From the NCBI RefSeq assembly GCF_009498035.1, contig NZ_CP034550.1:3534001-3598000 (forward strand): 64,000 nt of DNA, written 5' to 3'. The DNA is from Saccharothrix syringae (GTDB lineage: Bacteria; Actinomycetota; Actinomycetes; Mycobacteriales; Pseudonocardiaceae). Shown piece by piece: positions 1-7,859 of the stretch. Numbering within the stretch: the stretch's first letter is position 1; each line of letters starts with the position of its first letter. The position numbers and the translations under genes were made by a program. Under the pieces are notes generated by a model, which saw only the letters and a list, made by a program, of their open reading frames with translations, did not search any database and was not told the origin of the DNA.

Positions 1-122
1 TCGCCGGACGCGAATCGCACGAGCGGCGACGGCGGGACTCGGTCGGCGCCGAAACCGGGCACGGAAGCACAAGCCGGCGGGCACTCCCTGCTCCGCCGTC
101 CAGGACTGGCAGGAGGCCGGAG

Positions 123-599
123 ATGACGACAAAGGTTCGGTTCGCGCAACTGGTGGCCGCGGCGGGGGTGGGGGTGGCGGGCATCCGCGCGGCGCGTCGG
201 GCGATGTCCGGGCATCGGGATGAGGGCGACGCGGCTCGGGACCGGTGGCTGGTCGTCACGGTCCTCCGGGCGCCGAACGAGGTGGTGTCCGACGGATCGT
301 TGCCCGCGCCGCTCGCGGAGCTGGGCGACCTCGTGGAGGTCCGGGTCCGGCCCGCGCCCGGCGACAAGGGCACCGAGCTCGCCGCCCGGCTCACCCGTCG
401 CGGACCGACCTCCACGTCCGCCCGCGTAGAGGGCGAGGACCCGCGCCAGCGAGTGCGCACGGCGTTGCGCGAGGCCAAATCCATCCTCGAGGTGGGCGAG
501 ATCGTCCGACCCGACGCGCCCCCGACGACCCACCCGGGCCCGGCCGGCCGCCTGGTGAGCAAGGCCACCCACATCGCACAAGGAGAGGGTCGACTGTGA
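123..599 (+). CDS. Small hypothetical protein upstream of alcohol dehydrogenase
   Basis: A 158-residue protein that I do not recognise. The N-terminus has a short Ala/Gly/Val-rich stretch (about residues 8-22) followed by Arg residues, which could be one weak membrane-anchoring helix. The rest is charged and soluble-looking, with no catalytic motif I can name. An AGGAGG ribosome binding site at 111-116 lies 6 bases before the ATG, which supports this start. The stop overlaps the GTG start of the next gene (GTGA at 596-599), so the two are probably translationally coupled, and a role linked to the dehydrogenase is plausible but unproven. The 122 bases before it hold no gene I can support. Confidence 0.7.
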   Translation: MTTKVRFAQLVAAAGVGVAGIRAARRAMSGHRDEGDAARDRWLVVTVLRAPNEVVSDGSLPAPLAELGDLVEVRVRPAPGDKGTELAARLTRRGPTSTSARVEGEDPRQRVRTALREAKSILEVGEIVRPDAPPTTHPGPAGRLVSKATHIAQGEGRL

Positions 600-1768
600 A
601 GGCGCTGTGCTGGGAAGGAACCAACAAGCTGCGGGTCGAGCGGGTGCCCGATCCGGAGATCCGCAACAGCGGCGACGTGATCGTCAAGGTGCGGGCCAGT
701 GCGGCCTGCGGTTCGGACCTGCACCTGCTCGGTGGGTACATCCCCGCCATGGAGGCCGGTGATGTGCTCGGGCACGAGTTCCTCGGCGAGATCGTCGAGG
801 TGGGCCCCGGCGTGCGGAACCGCAAGGTCGGCGACCGGGTTGTCGTGTGCTCGTTCGTCGGCTGCGGCAACTGCTGGTACTGCACCCACGACCTGTGGTC
901 GCTGTGCGACAACACCAACACCAACTCGGGCATCACCCAGGCCCTGTGGGGCTCGGACGTGGGCGCCTGCTTCGGCTACTCCCACGCCCTGGGCGGTCTG
1001 GCGGGCAGCCACGCCGAGTACATCCGGGTGCCCTTCGCCGACCACGGCAGCTTCCCGGTGCCGGACGGCCTGGACGACGACCTGGCCGCCGTGTTCGCCT
1101 CCGACGCCGGCCCGACCGGGTGGATGGGCGCCGACCTCGGTGGGGTCGGGCCGGGTGACGTCGTCGCGGTGTGGGGGGCGGGCGCCGTCGGACAGGTCGC
1201 CGCCCGTGCCTCGGTGCTGCTCGGCGCCGAGCGGGTGATCGTCATCGATCGAATTCCCGAACGGCTGCGCCAGGCCCGCGAGCACATGGGGGTGGAAACC
1301 CTCGACTACACGAAGACCGACGTCGGCGCCGAGCTGCGCGAGCTCACCGGCGGTCGCGGGCCCGACGTGTGCATCGAGGCCGTGGGGATGGAGGCACACA
1401 GCCCCGGCCCCGAGTACGCCTACGACCAGATCAAGCAGCAGCTGCGGCTGCAGAGCGACCGGCCCACCGCCCTGCGCGAGGCCATTCAGGCGTGTCGCAA
1501 GGGCGGATCGGTCTTCTGCCTCGGCGTGTTCGGCGGTGTGGTGGACAAGTTCCCGCTCGGAGCGCTGATGAACAAGGGGCTGGTCTTCCGCGGTGCCCAG
1601 CAGCACGGGCAGCGCTACATCCCGGAACTGCTCGACCGGATCGCCCGCGGCGACCTGCCGACCCGGCACTTCGCCACCCACCCGATGACGCTCGACGAGG
1701 GGCCGGAGGGGTACGAGATGTTCAAGCACAAGCGGGACGGTTGCGTGCGACCGGTCTTCCAGTTCTGA
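596..1768 (+). CDS. Zinc-dependent alcohol dehydrogenase (medium-chain, formaldehyde-dehydrogenase-like)
   Basis: A 390-residue medium-chain dehydrogenase that should oxidise an alcohol or aldehyde adduct using NAD(P)+ and catalytic zinc. The start MKALCWEG is typical of the family. CGSD with the following GHEFLGE supplies catalytic zinc ligands. The run CGNCWYCTHDLWSLC carries the four structural-zinc cysteines, and GAGAVGQ is the dinucleotide-binding loop. The insertion between the Rossmann core and the C-terminus resembles glutathione-independent formaldehyde dehydrogenases and their paralogues; the true substrate is unknown. Start: GTG at 596 with AGGAG at 581-585, overlapping the stop of the preceding gene. 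It lies outside the inferred PKS operons, beyond transposase remnants, so membership of the biosynthetic cluster is doubtful. Confidence 0.9.
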   Translation: MKALCWEGTNKLRVERVPDPEIRNSGDVIVKVRASAACGSDLHLLGGYIPAMEAGDVLGHEFLGEIVEVGPGVRNRKVGDRVVVCSFVGCGNCWYCTHDLWSLCDNTNTNSGITQALWGSDVGACFGYSHALGGLAGSHAEYIRVPFADHGSFPVPDGLDDDLAAVFASDAGPTGWMGADLGGVGPGDVVAVWGAGAVGQVAARASVLLGAERVIVIDRIPERLRQAREHMGVETLDYTKTDVGAELRELTGGRGPDVCIEAVGMEAHSPGPEYAYDQIKQQLRLQSDRPTALREAIQACRKGGSVFCLGVFGGVVDKFPLGALMNKGLVFRGAQQHGQRYIPELLDRIARGDLPTRHFATHPMTLDEGPEGYEMFKHKRDGCVRPVFQF

Positions 1769-2011
1769 CCCGGGGCACCGGACGGCGCCGGCCTTCGCGG
1801 ACCGGCGCCGTCGCTCGGAGGGAGTCGACCGTGCCGTCGCCGCGCACCCGCCACCGCCTGCGAGGCGGGCTCCGGATCGCCCCCCTGCTCCGCGTGCTCG
1901 CCGCGGCGCGTGCGAGCCCTGCTCCAGGACCGCGCCGGTCAACTCGCACACGGGTTTTTCGCTCGCTCATGCTGACCAGCATCGCCGGGTCGGTGCAGTC
2001 GCGATGCTCCC

Positions 2012-2799
2012 CGAGGTGGTCAGAGGACTTCGCCGACTGCTACTCGCGTAACGGGCGCCCTGGCCTGTCCCGGCCGAGTTGGCGACGGTGAGCGTGCTGC
2101 AATTCCTGCTGGGCCTGTCCGACCCCGGCTTCCACCACGGCGTGCTCGGTGACTCCGCGATCGTCTTGTGCGTGCCGGTCGGGCGGACCGCCTCCTCGAT
2201 GTCGCCTTGGCCCGTCTGAAGGAGGCAGGTCTGGTGCGCGAGCGCACCACCCGGCGCGCCGACTCGACCCATCTCCTGGCCGCCGTGCGCGATCTGACCC
2301 GCCTCGAATTGGTGGCGGAGGCGGTGCGTGCGGTTCTGGAGGAACCCGCCCGCGACGACTTCCGCACCGACTTCGACCGCCCCAGGTCAGCCGCCCGCGG
2401 GGCCGGATCAGCAAGGGCCGACACGGCCCCTACCCGACATCCTCGCCAGCGGCGGCGCCGCTGATCGTGGCCCGCTCCACCACCAGCCAGTGCCACCCCT
2501 GCCCGGTCCGAGCCCAGTGCACCACCTCCCGCGATTCCTCGCGCAGCGTGGGCTTCCCTCCGAAGGAGTTGCTCGAACCGCAGCTGCGCGACCGCGTCGA
2601 ACGGCAGGAACCGTCGTGGCACAAGCGCTACGCGGTCCGCTCCGGCATCGAAGGCACCCACTGCGACTTCACCCGCGGTCATGGCATGCGCCGCTGCCGC
2701 TACCGAGGACAGGGCAAAACCCACCTACAGCATGTGCTCACCGCCATTGCGGTCATCGTCAAGCTAGGCCGTGTCTCAGAGGTGTTCCGACGTCGCTGA
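2012..2799 (+). pseudogene. IS1182-like transposase remnant, frameshifted and internally deleted
   Basis: Fragments of one transposase appear in order but in different frames. First comes EDFADCYSRNGRPGLS, then (after a shift) LATVSVLQF running directly into LGLSDPGFHHGVLG. A third frame (from about 2190) reads RLLDVALARLKEAGLV and DSTHLLAAVRDLTRLELV. The C-terminal part in the last frame has a Cys-containing segment (SQCHPCPVRAQC) and GHGMRRCRYRGQGK before the stop at 2797-2799. This order matches IS1182-group transposases as I know them. The part between LQF and the DPGF block is shortened, so the gene cannot be active. No terminal inverted repeats were recognised. The 1769-2011 stretch before it shows nothing I can support. 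The 3' end overlaps the stop of the convergent barstar gene by about 24 bases. Confidence 0.75.
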
Positions 2800-3336
2800 T
2801 CCGTCTGGACGGCGTTTCGAGTCGAGCCATTCGGCGTCGTTCCACATCACGGGTGTCGCGCCGACGGGTGCGAAGTGGATGCGTGGGTCGTTGCTGTGGA
2901 CCAGGCACATGAGACGGTGACCGAACAGGGACGCGCTGCGGGAGTGCTCGGCCATGATGTCGAGGACAGCCTGGGCAGGGCTGGGGCAGCGGGTGGCGAA
3001 CGCGTCGTAGTCGGCGAAGACCAGGACCAACCCGGTGGTGTGTGGCGTCCACCCGTAGTCCTGGCTGACGACGTCGCGCATGCAGTCGTTGAGGGCATCG
3101 AGGTTGTGCCCGTAGTAGTCCGGGAAGCTGAACGCGGCGGCGATGTCGCGGTGGAGGTCGGCCTCGGTGGACCAGTGCGCGGCGTCGACGCGGATGATCT
3201 GGTAGCCGTGGTCGCTCAACCAGGCGATGGTCTCGTCCAGGATCTGCGGACGCCAGAACAGCGTCACCGACGTGTTGGTCAGCAAGCGGAACGCGCGATC
3301 TCCGCTGAGATCCGCCCCGGGGTCGAATGCCGCCAT
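2776..3336 (-). CDS. Barstar-family (barnase inhibitor-like) protein
   Basis: A 186-residue protein whose middle (FSFPDYYGHNLDALNDCMRD) is the recognisable core of the barstar family, small inhibitors that bind secreted ribonucleases or related toxins. An N-terminal extension of about 50 residues precedes the core (the segment DETIAWLSDHGYQIIRVDAAHW leads into it), and the C-terminal part (LVLVFADYDAFA onward) completes the alpha/beta fold. The ATG at 3336 was chosen because translation further upstream runs into sequence unlike the family. No barnase-like toxin gene is adjacent. It sits between two dead transposases, suggesting an orphan immunity gene left by insertion or rearrangement. A nuclease inhibitor role is inferred from the family only. 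Confidence 0.75.
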   Translation of the reverse strand: MAAFDPGADLSGDRAFRLLTNTSVTLFWRPQILDETIAWLSDHGYQIIRVDAAHWSTEADLHRDIAAAFSFPDYYGHNLDALNDCMRDVVSQDYGWTPHTTGLVLVFADYDAFATRCPSPAQAVLDIMAEHSRSASLFGHRLMCLVHSNDPRIHFAPVGATPVMWNDAEWLDSKRRPDGSATSEHL

Positions 3337-3409
3337 GGTCGGCGAGGGTAGTCGACTCCGGTCACGGTGCTGCCCGCTGCGCAACTCGGCGTGTCGGCGA
3401 TCGGTACTG

Positions 3410-3870
3410 GTGCGGGCACTGGCGCTCGGTGTACGGCCTGTACCGGCGCCGGCAGGCCGGGTGCGGATGCTGTCCGCGTTGCAGGGCCACGCCGACGCCG
3501 GCGGCCTGATCACCTGGGACACGAGCGTCGACTCGACCATCGCCCGCGAGCAGGGCCGCGAGCCGCCGTCCCTGGTCGTCACCGGCGGGCAGCGGGGCGA
3601 CAGCCACGGTTCACCACCGTGCCGGGACGCATCCGGGTTGCCCGGCGGCGTACCCGCCTCGATCGGGCGTGGGCAGACAAGGCATGCAGCAGCAAGGCCA
3701 ACCGGGACCACCTGCGCCTCCGCGACCGCGGCTGCGGGGATGGGCGACCACCAGCGTTCGACCAGAAGGCGCGCAAACGGCACCGCTTCGAGAAGCTCGC
3801 CGTCCGCTACGAAGCAACCGTCACCATCAGCATGGTCGACCTCTGGCTGCGCCGTCTTGAACGGCACTCG
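3410..3870 (+). pseudogene. IS5-family transposase remnant, multiple frameshifts
   Basis: Three overlapping frames carry consecutive pieces of an IS5-type (DDE) transposase. These are GHWRSVYGLYRRRQ (about 3415-3460), LSALQGHADAGGLITWDTSVDSTI (about 3470-3545, quoted region only), and PRFTTVPGRIRVARRRTRLDRAWADKA with GDGRPPAFDQKARKRHRFEKL (about 3586-3800). ITWDTSVDST and RAWADKA correspond to the regions around the catalytic acidic residues in this family. At least two frameshifts separate the pieces and the N-terminal third is missing. With the IS1182-like remnant on the other side of the barstar gene, it marks an old insertion hot spot at the left cluster edge. The following 120 bases to the SDR stop hold nothing I recognise. 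Confidence 0.7.
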
Positions 3871-3993
3871 TCAACACGGCCCAGTGCTCCGGCCGCGCTC
3901 CGTCAGGCCGGGTGGCGGTGGTGGCACGGCCGGGGGGTGTTCGCGCCGCAGGACCGAGCGGGGCCCGGCCCTGCGGCGCGGTGCGGAACGGGC

Positions 3994-4827
3994 TCAGTCG
4001 CCGTGCGCGGTGGCCAGCGACCTGCTGCGCCAGGGCGCGATGTGCGCCGCGACCATCGCGTTCTTGGCCTCAAGGCGCTCGTAAGCGTCGCCGCCCACCA
4101 GCAGGTGCGAGGGCAGCGCCTCGCCGTCGGTCACCTCGACGATCAGCGCCGCGCCCTTGACCGGATCCCCGGGCTGGGCGTGGTTGAACGCGTCGATCCC
4201 GTCGCGCACGAGGTGGGCGGGCGTGCCGTCGTAGGCCGCCAGCCGCGCCTCGGCGACCGACCGGGAACTCGCGTCGAGCAGGTCGGTGCGGAACGCCCCG
4301 GGCTCGACGACCATGCTCTGGATACCGAACGGACCCAGCTCGACGGCGAGGGCTTCGCTGAGGCCGGCGACCGCGAACTTCGAGGCGCTGTACAGGCTCG
4401 CCCCGGGCTCGCCCTCGAACCCCGCCCGGGAGCCGATGTGCACGATCTTGCCCCCGCCGGCGGCGCGCATGGTCGGCAGGACCGCTCGCGTCACGTTGAT
4501 CAGGCCGAAGACGTTGACGTCGAACAGCGACCTGGCCTCGGCGTCGGTGACCTCCTCCAGCGCGCCCACCAGCAGCCGACCCGCGTTGTTGACCAGCACG
4601 TCGATCGTGGCGAACCGGTCGACGACCTGCGCGACGGCGCGGTCGACCTGGGCCTGGTCGGTGACGTCGAGGGTGACCGGGTGGCACCGTTCGGCGTCGC
4701 GCAGGTCGTCGGGCAGCGCGTCGACGTTCCGGGCGCCGACGGCGACGTCGTGCCCCGCCTTCAGGGCGTGCCGCGCTATCTCGGCACCCAGCCCCCGGGT
4801 GGCTCCGGTGATGAACCATGTCGCCAT
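3994..4827 (-). CDS. Short-chain dehydrogenase/reductase (SDR)
   Basis: A 277-residue classical SDR expected to interconvert a ketone and an alcohol with NAD(P)(H). TGATRGLG at residues 7-14 is the cofactor loop, NNAG lies at 80-83, and the catalytic pair is Tyr146/Lys150 in YSASK, with a Ser upstream in HIGSRAG. The ATG at 4827 follows GAGGAGAGG on the minus strand at good spacing. It is transcribed away from the flavin monooxygenase operon across a shared intergenic region (4828-5049), so it may be a tailoring or cofactor enzyme of the cluster, or a bystander at the edge. Substrate unknown. Confidence 0.88.
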   Translation of the reverse strand: MATWFITGATRGLGAEIARHALKAGHDVAVGARNVDALPDDLRDAERCHPVTLDVTDQAQVDRAVAQVVDRFATIDVLVNNAGRLLVGALEEVTDAEARSLFDVNVFGLINVTRAVLPTMRAAGGGKIVHIGSRAGFEGEPGASLYSASKFAVAGLSEALAVELGPFGIQSMVVEPGAFRTDLLDASSRSVAEARLAAYDGTPAHLVRDGIDAFNHAQPGDPVKGAALIVEVTDGEALPSHLLVGGDAYERLEAKNAMVAAHIAPWRSRSLATAHGD

Positions 4828-5049
4828 GGCGGAAACCTCTCCTCCTGCGGGCATCGGGTGCCCGTGCCCGAACCGCGGTCCGCTCGCTGGCGCCCATCCC
4901 ACCACATATCCGCGCTTGGTTTCACGCATGTCGAGACCCCAGAGATGTCGTGCAAAAAACCCCAGAGAGGCCCCGCAAAGATTAGGGGGGTGCTTACCGC
5001 GTCGAAGGTGGTCTACCTTGGGCGCAGCCAGATTTCCGGAGGTAAATTC
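4828..5049. promoter_or_regulatory. Divergent promoter region between SDR and monooxygenase operon
   Basis: This gene-free stretch separates the leftward SDR gene from the rightward tailoring operon. It contains a 10-base direct repeat ACCCCAGAGA at 4936-4945 and 4959-4968, 23 bases apart. The motif TTAGGGGGGT lies at 4982-4991; a similar TTAGGGGGT occurs upstream of PKS 3. An imperfect 15-base palindrome AAGGTGGTCTACCTT lies at 5005-5019. GGAGGT at 5038-5043 is the ribosome binding site for the leader ORF. I could not fix the -35/-10 boxes with confidence. The repeats look like operator sites, but the regulator is not in the window. Confidence 0.45.
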
Positions 5050-5136
5050 ATGGCCAATGCCGACCGCGCTTCGGTCCTGATCCATTTTCCGGCCGCGCGA
5101 ACCCCCGACGTCGAGTTCTTCGCGGTGCTGACGTGA
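5050..5136 (+). CDS. 28-codon leader ORF coupled to the flavin monooxygenase gene
   Basis: A short frame starting at ATG 5050, 6 bases after a near-perfect ribosome binding site (GGAGGT, 5038-5043). It encodes MANADRASVLIHFPAARTPD followed by eight residues, and its TGA (5134-5136) overlaps the GTG start (5133-5135) of the monooxygenase gene. The monooxygenase itself has no separate strong ribosome binding site, so the leader probably exists to deliver ribosomes to it by translational coupling. No run of rare or repeated codons suggesting attenuation is evident. Whether the peptide itself has a function cannot be told from the sequence. Confidence 0.5.
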   Translation: MANADRASVLIHFPAARTPDVEFFAVLT

Positions 5137-6314
5137 CCAGCCTGCGCTTCGGCGCCTTCCTGCCCCCGATCCACCCGCTGGGGGAGAACCCGACGTGGTG
5201 GCTGCGCCACGACCTGGACCTGATGGCGCACCTCGACCGGCTGGGCTTCGACGAGGCGTGGATCGGGGAGCACCACTCGACCGGTCGGGACATCATCGCC
5301 TCGCCCGAGATCTTCATCGCGGCGGCCGCGGAGCGCACCACCCGGATCCGCCTCGGGACCGGCATGACCACGCTCCCGTACCACCACCCGCTGTGGGTGG
5401 CCGACCGGATGGTGATGCTCGACCACCTCACGCGGGGCCGCGTGATGTTCGGGGTCGGTCCCGGCTCCCTGCCCGCCGACGCCGCCATGATCGGCATGAC
5501 CCCCACCGAGAGCCGCGAGCTCCTGGAGACCCACCTCGATGTCATCCAGCGGCTGCTGGCCGGCGAGTCGGTCACCGCGACGGTCGGCAACCACACGCTG
5601 GTCGACGCGACGCTGCAGCTGCGCCCGTTCACCGAGCCGTGCTTCGAGATCGCGGTGGCCGCGACGGCGTCGCCGACCGGCGCGCGCCTGGCCGGCAGCC
5701 GCGGGGTGAGCCTGATCTCGCTCGGGGCGACCATGACGAAGGACGGGTTCGACGCGCTGGGGTACCACTGGGGGATCGCCACCGAGCGCGCCGCCCACGC
5801 GGGACGGCCGGTGCCCGACCGCGCGACCTGGCGGCTGGTCACCGAGGTGCACGTCGCCGAGACCCGGGAGCAGGCGTACCGCGACGTCGAGTTCGGGCTG
5901 CGGGACTGGTTGGTGCACCTGAACGAGAACGCGGCCGTGCCCGGGCTCGCGCTGCCCGGCGGCAGCACGCGGGAGCTGATCGAGTTCGTCAACGGGTCGG
6001 GCCTGGGCGCGATCGGCACGGCCGACGACGTCCGCCGCCAGATCCAGCGCATGGTCGACCAGTCCGGCGGGTTCGGCACCGTGCTGCTGCTGGCGCACGA
6101 CTGGGCCGACCCCGCGGCGACGTGGCGCTCGTGGGAGCTGATCGCCCGTCAGGTCGCCCCCCACTTCCAGGGACCGGGGAAGACCCACGCCCAGTCGTCC
6201 CACGACGCCCGGGCCCGGATCCTCGCGCGGCGCGAGGAGGCCACCATCGCGGCCGGGGCGGCGCTGGAGCACATGAACCGCAAGTACGCCGACGAGGTGG
6301 CCGGGGCGTCCTGA
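5133..6314 (+). CDS. Luciferase-like (LLM class) flavin-dependent monooxygenase
   Basis: A 393-residue TIM-barrel monooxygenase of the bacterial-luciferase superfamily, expected to use reduced flavin (FMNH2 or F420H2) and O2 to hydroxylate, epoxidise or do Baeyer-Villiger chemistry on the polyketide. Family signatures are LRFGAFLPPIHP at the N-terminus, the LGFDEAWIGEHHS segment (about residues 36-48), RIRLGTGMTTLPYHHP, and RVMFGVGPGSLP. The C-terminal part (from about residue 340) is a charged helical tail. The GTG start overlaps the leader ORF stop. It is followed 48 bases later by a small Cys protein gene and then a P450 gene in an apparent operon. Similar enzymes occur among the tailoring genes of abyssomicin-type clusters. 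The exact reaction is not predictable. Confidence 0.88.
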   Translation: MTSLRFGAFLPPIHPLGENPTWWLRHDLDLMAHLDRLGFDEAWIGEHHSTGRDIIASPEIFIAAAAERTTRIRLGTGMTTLPYHHPLWVADRMVMLDHLTRGRVMFGVGPGSLPADAAMIGMTPTESRELLETHLDVIQRLLAGESVTATVGNHTLVDATLQLRPFTEPCFEIAVAATASPTGARLAGSRGVSLISLGATMTKDGFDALGYHWGIATERAAHAGRPVPDRATWRLVTEVHVAETREQAYRDVEFGLRDWLVHLNENAAVPGLALPGGSTRELIEFVNGSGLGAIGTADDVRRQIQRMVDQSGGFGTVLLLAHDWADPAATWRSWELIARQVAPHFQGPGKTHAQSSHDARARILARREEATIAAGAALEHMNRKYADEVAGAS

Positions 6315-6362
6315 CCGCCCGGGTGCGCCGTGACCGGGTTCGGTCGACAGGAGGGTGCGGCC

Positions 6363-6554
6363 ATGGACGCCGGCCTTGAAGTGAGCTGCCCGATGTGCGG
6401 AGGTCTCATCGAGGCGGCTGACGAGGACGAGCTCATCCGCTTGTCCCAGCTGCACACGCTCGATGCCCACCGCTACAACGTTCCCGCCGAACACGTTTTG
6501 GCCGCGATGACGCCCGGTGATTTCGGTTCCGACCGGGGAGAGGACGTGCGATGA
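6363..6554 (+). CDS. Small CxxC protein, DUF1059-like
   Basis: A 63-residue protein with SCPMCGG near the N-terminus (Cys9 and Cys12), then an acidic helix (EAADEDELIRLSQLHTLDAH). This arrangement resembles the small DUF1059 family of presumed metal-binding proteins. The ATG at 6363 is preferred over an in-frame upstream start because AGGAGGG sits at 6349-6355. Its stop overlaps the P450 ATG (ATGA at 6551-6554), so it is tightly coupled to that enzyme. A role in metal handling or in interaction with the P450 or flavin monooxygenase is possible. It has too few cysteines for a ferredoxin, so it is unlikely to be a conventional redox partner. Confidence 0.7.
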   Translation: MDAGLEVSCPMCGGLIEAADEDELIRLSQLHTLDAHRYNVPAEHVLAAMTPGDFGSDRGEDVR

Positions 6555-7777
6555 ACCCCGCACCGGCGGAATTTCCCGTCGTGGACTTCGACATGCTTGA
6601 TCCCGGCTTCGCGCAGGACCCCTACGAGACCATGGAGACATGGCGGGCCCTGGGGCCGGTCGTGTACAACTCCCGCCACGACCAGTACATGATCACGTCG
6701 TACCGAGACTGCGCGCGGGTGCTCGGTGACACCCGCTACTTCAACTCCGCGAACGTGCTCCCGGAGATGGAGAAGGCGTTCGGCGGGCCGACTTTCCTCG
6801 GCATGGACGGTTCCCGGCACCAGACGGTCCGCGAGATCTGGGCGCCGGGGTTCGAGCGCAAGGCCGTCGAGACCGACTGGCCGGCGCGGATCCGGCAGGT
6901 CGTGGACGTGTACGTGGACCGGTTCGTCGAACGCCTCCGGTCCGGCGAATCCCTCGACGCCCTCTCGGAGATGACGCGGATCATCCCCACCATCGTCACC
7001 GCCCAGCTGCTGGGCGTCGAAGAGGACGTGTACGAGGACTTCATCAAGTGGAGCGACGCCACGGCGGCGGTTCTCAGCGCGCGGCTGGACTCGACTCCGA
7101 AAGCCCAGGAGATCTTCGCCGAGGGCGCTGCCGCGGCAGCCGCTCTGAACTCCTACATCGGCGACCTCGTCGGGAAGAACCGCGCGCAGGGGGCGTCCGA
7201 CGGGACGCTCATGGCGCAGATGGTGTTCGACGACTTCGGGCCGTCCATGCCCGACCGGGAGATCATCGCGAACGGGACGATGCTGACGGTCGCGGCGAAC
7301 GAGAGTTCGGCGCAGTTGATGGCGCTGGCCCTGTACGCGCTGGGACGCCACCCGGACCAGCGTCGCGCGCTGGTGGCCGACAGGTCGCTCGTCCCGGCCG
7401 CGCTGGAGGAGGTCCACCGCTGGTTGACCCTCACGCAGTCGGTCCTGCGCGGTGCGTGCAGCGACGAGTCTCGGGTCCAGGGCTTCACGATCCCCAACGG
7501 GTCCGCGGTCATGCTCCTCCTGGGGTGCGCGAACCGCGATCCCGCCCGCTGGGCCGACCCGGGCTCCTTCGACGTCTTCCGCCCCCGCAAAGCGCACCTC
7601 GGCTTCGGCTTCGGTCCGCACATCTGCCTGGGGGTCCACCTGGCCCGGCTGGAGATGAACATCTGGTTGAACCGGCTGCTGGACGAGTTGCCGGAGTACG
7701 AGTTCGCGGGCGACGTCGAATTCGGCTCCGACTTCACGCTGCGCGGCCTCCGGGGGGTCCCGATCACGGCGGCGTGA
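6551..7777 (+). CDS. Cytochrome P450 (first)
   Basis: A 408-residue bacterial class I cytochrome P450 likely to oxidise the polyketide or a late intermediate. The haem-binding loop GFGFGPHICLG places the thiolate at Cys359. The K-helix ExxR is Glu287-Arg290. The I-helix reads AANESS (248-253) in place of the usual [A/G]GxxTT: the acid is kept (Glu251), the glycine is Ala, and the conserved Thr is Ser252, a mild deviation that may affect oxygen activation. It is last in the operon after the DUF1059-like gene and is followed by a strong terminator at 7807-7846. No ferredoxin or ferredoxin reductase gene is present in the window, so electrons must come from elsewhere in the genome. Confidence 0.93.
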   Translation: MNPAPAEFPVVDFDMLDPGFAQDPYETMETWRALGPVVYNSRHDQYMITSYRDCARVLGDTRYFNSANVLPEMEKAFGGPTFLGMDGSRHQTVREIWAPGFERKAVETDWPARIRQVVDVYVDRFVERLRSGESLDALSEMTRIIPTIVTAQLLGVEEDVYEDFIKWSDATAAVLSARLDSTPKAQEIFAEGAAAAAALNSYIGDLVGKNRAQGASDGTLMAQMVFDDFGPSMPDREIIANGTMLTVAANESSAQLMALALYALGRHPDQRRALVADRSLVPAALEEVHRWLTLTQSVLRGACSDESRVQGFTIPNGSAVMLLLGCANRDPARWADPGSFDVFRPRKAHLGFGFGPHICLGVHLARLEMNIWLNRLLDELPEYEFAGDVEFGSDFTLRGLRGVPITAA

Positions 7778-7806
7778 CCGGTCTCCGGATCGGGTGCGGC
7801 GGCTGA

Positions 7807-7846
7807 CGCGAAGGCCGACGGGCAACGACGCTCGTCGGCCTTCGCG
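7807..7846. terminator. Bidirectional transcription terminator between convergent genes
   Basis: A perfect 14-base inverted repeat: CGCGAAGGCCGACG at 7807-7820 and CGTCGGCCTTCGCG at 7833-7846, with a 12-base loop. It sits in the 82-base gap between the P450 stop (7777) and the stop of the leftward dehydrogenase (7860), so it can end both converging operons. There is no long T-run, as is usual in high-GC actinomycetes. Confidence 0.85.
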
Positions 7847-7859
7847 GCGGTGGTGGGGA

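Noticed and set aside
245..1768. N-terminally extended alcohol dehydrogenase
   Set aside because: The extension is Arg/Gly-rich and overlaps the real upstream gene; the family-like start MKALCWEG lies at the GTG at 596 with a ribosome binding site.
2012..3870. Functional insertion sequence(s)
   Set aside because: Both transposases are split by several frameshifts, one has an internal deletion, and no matching terminal repeats were found.
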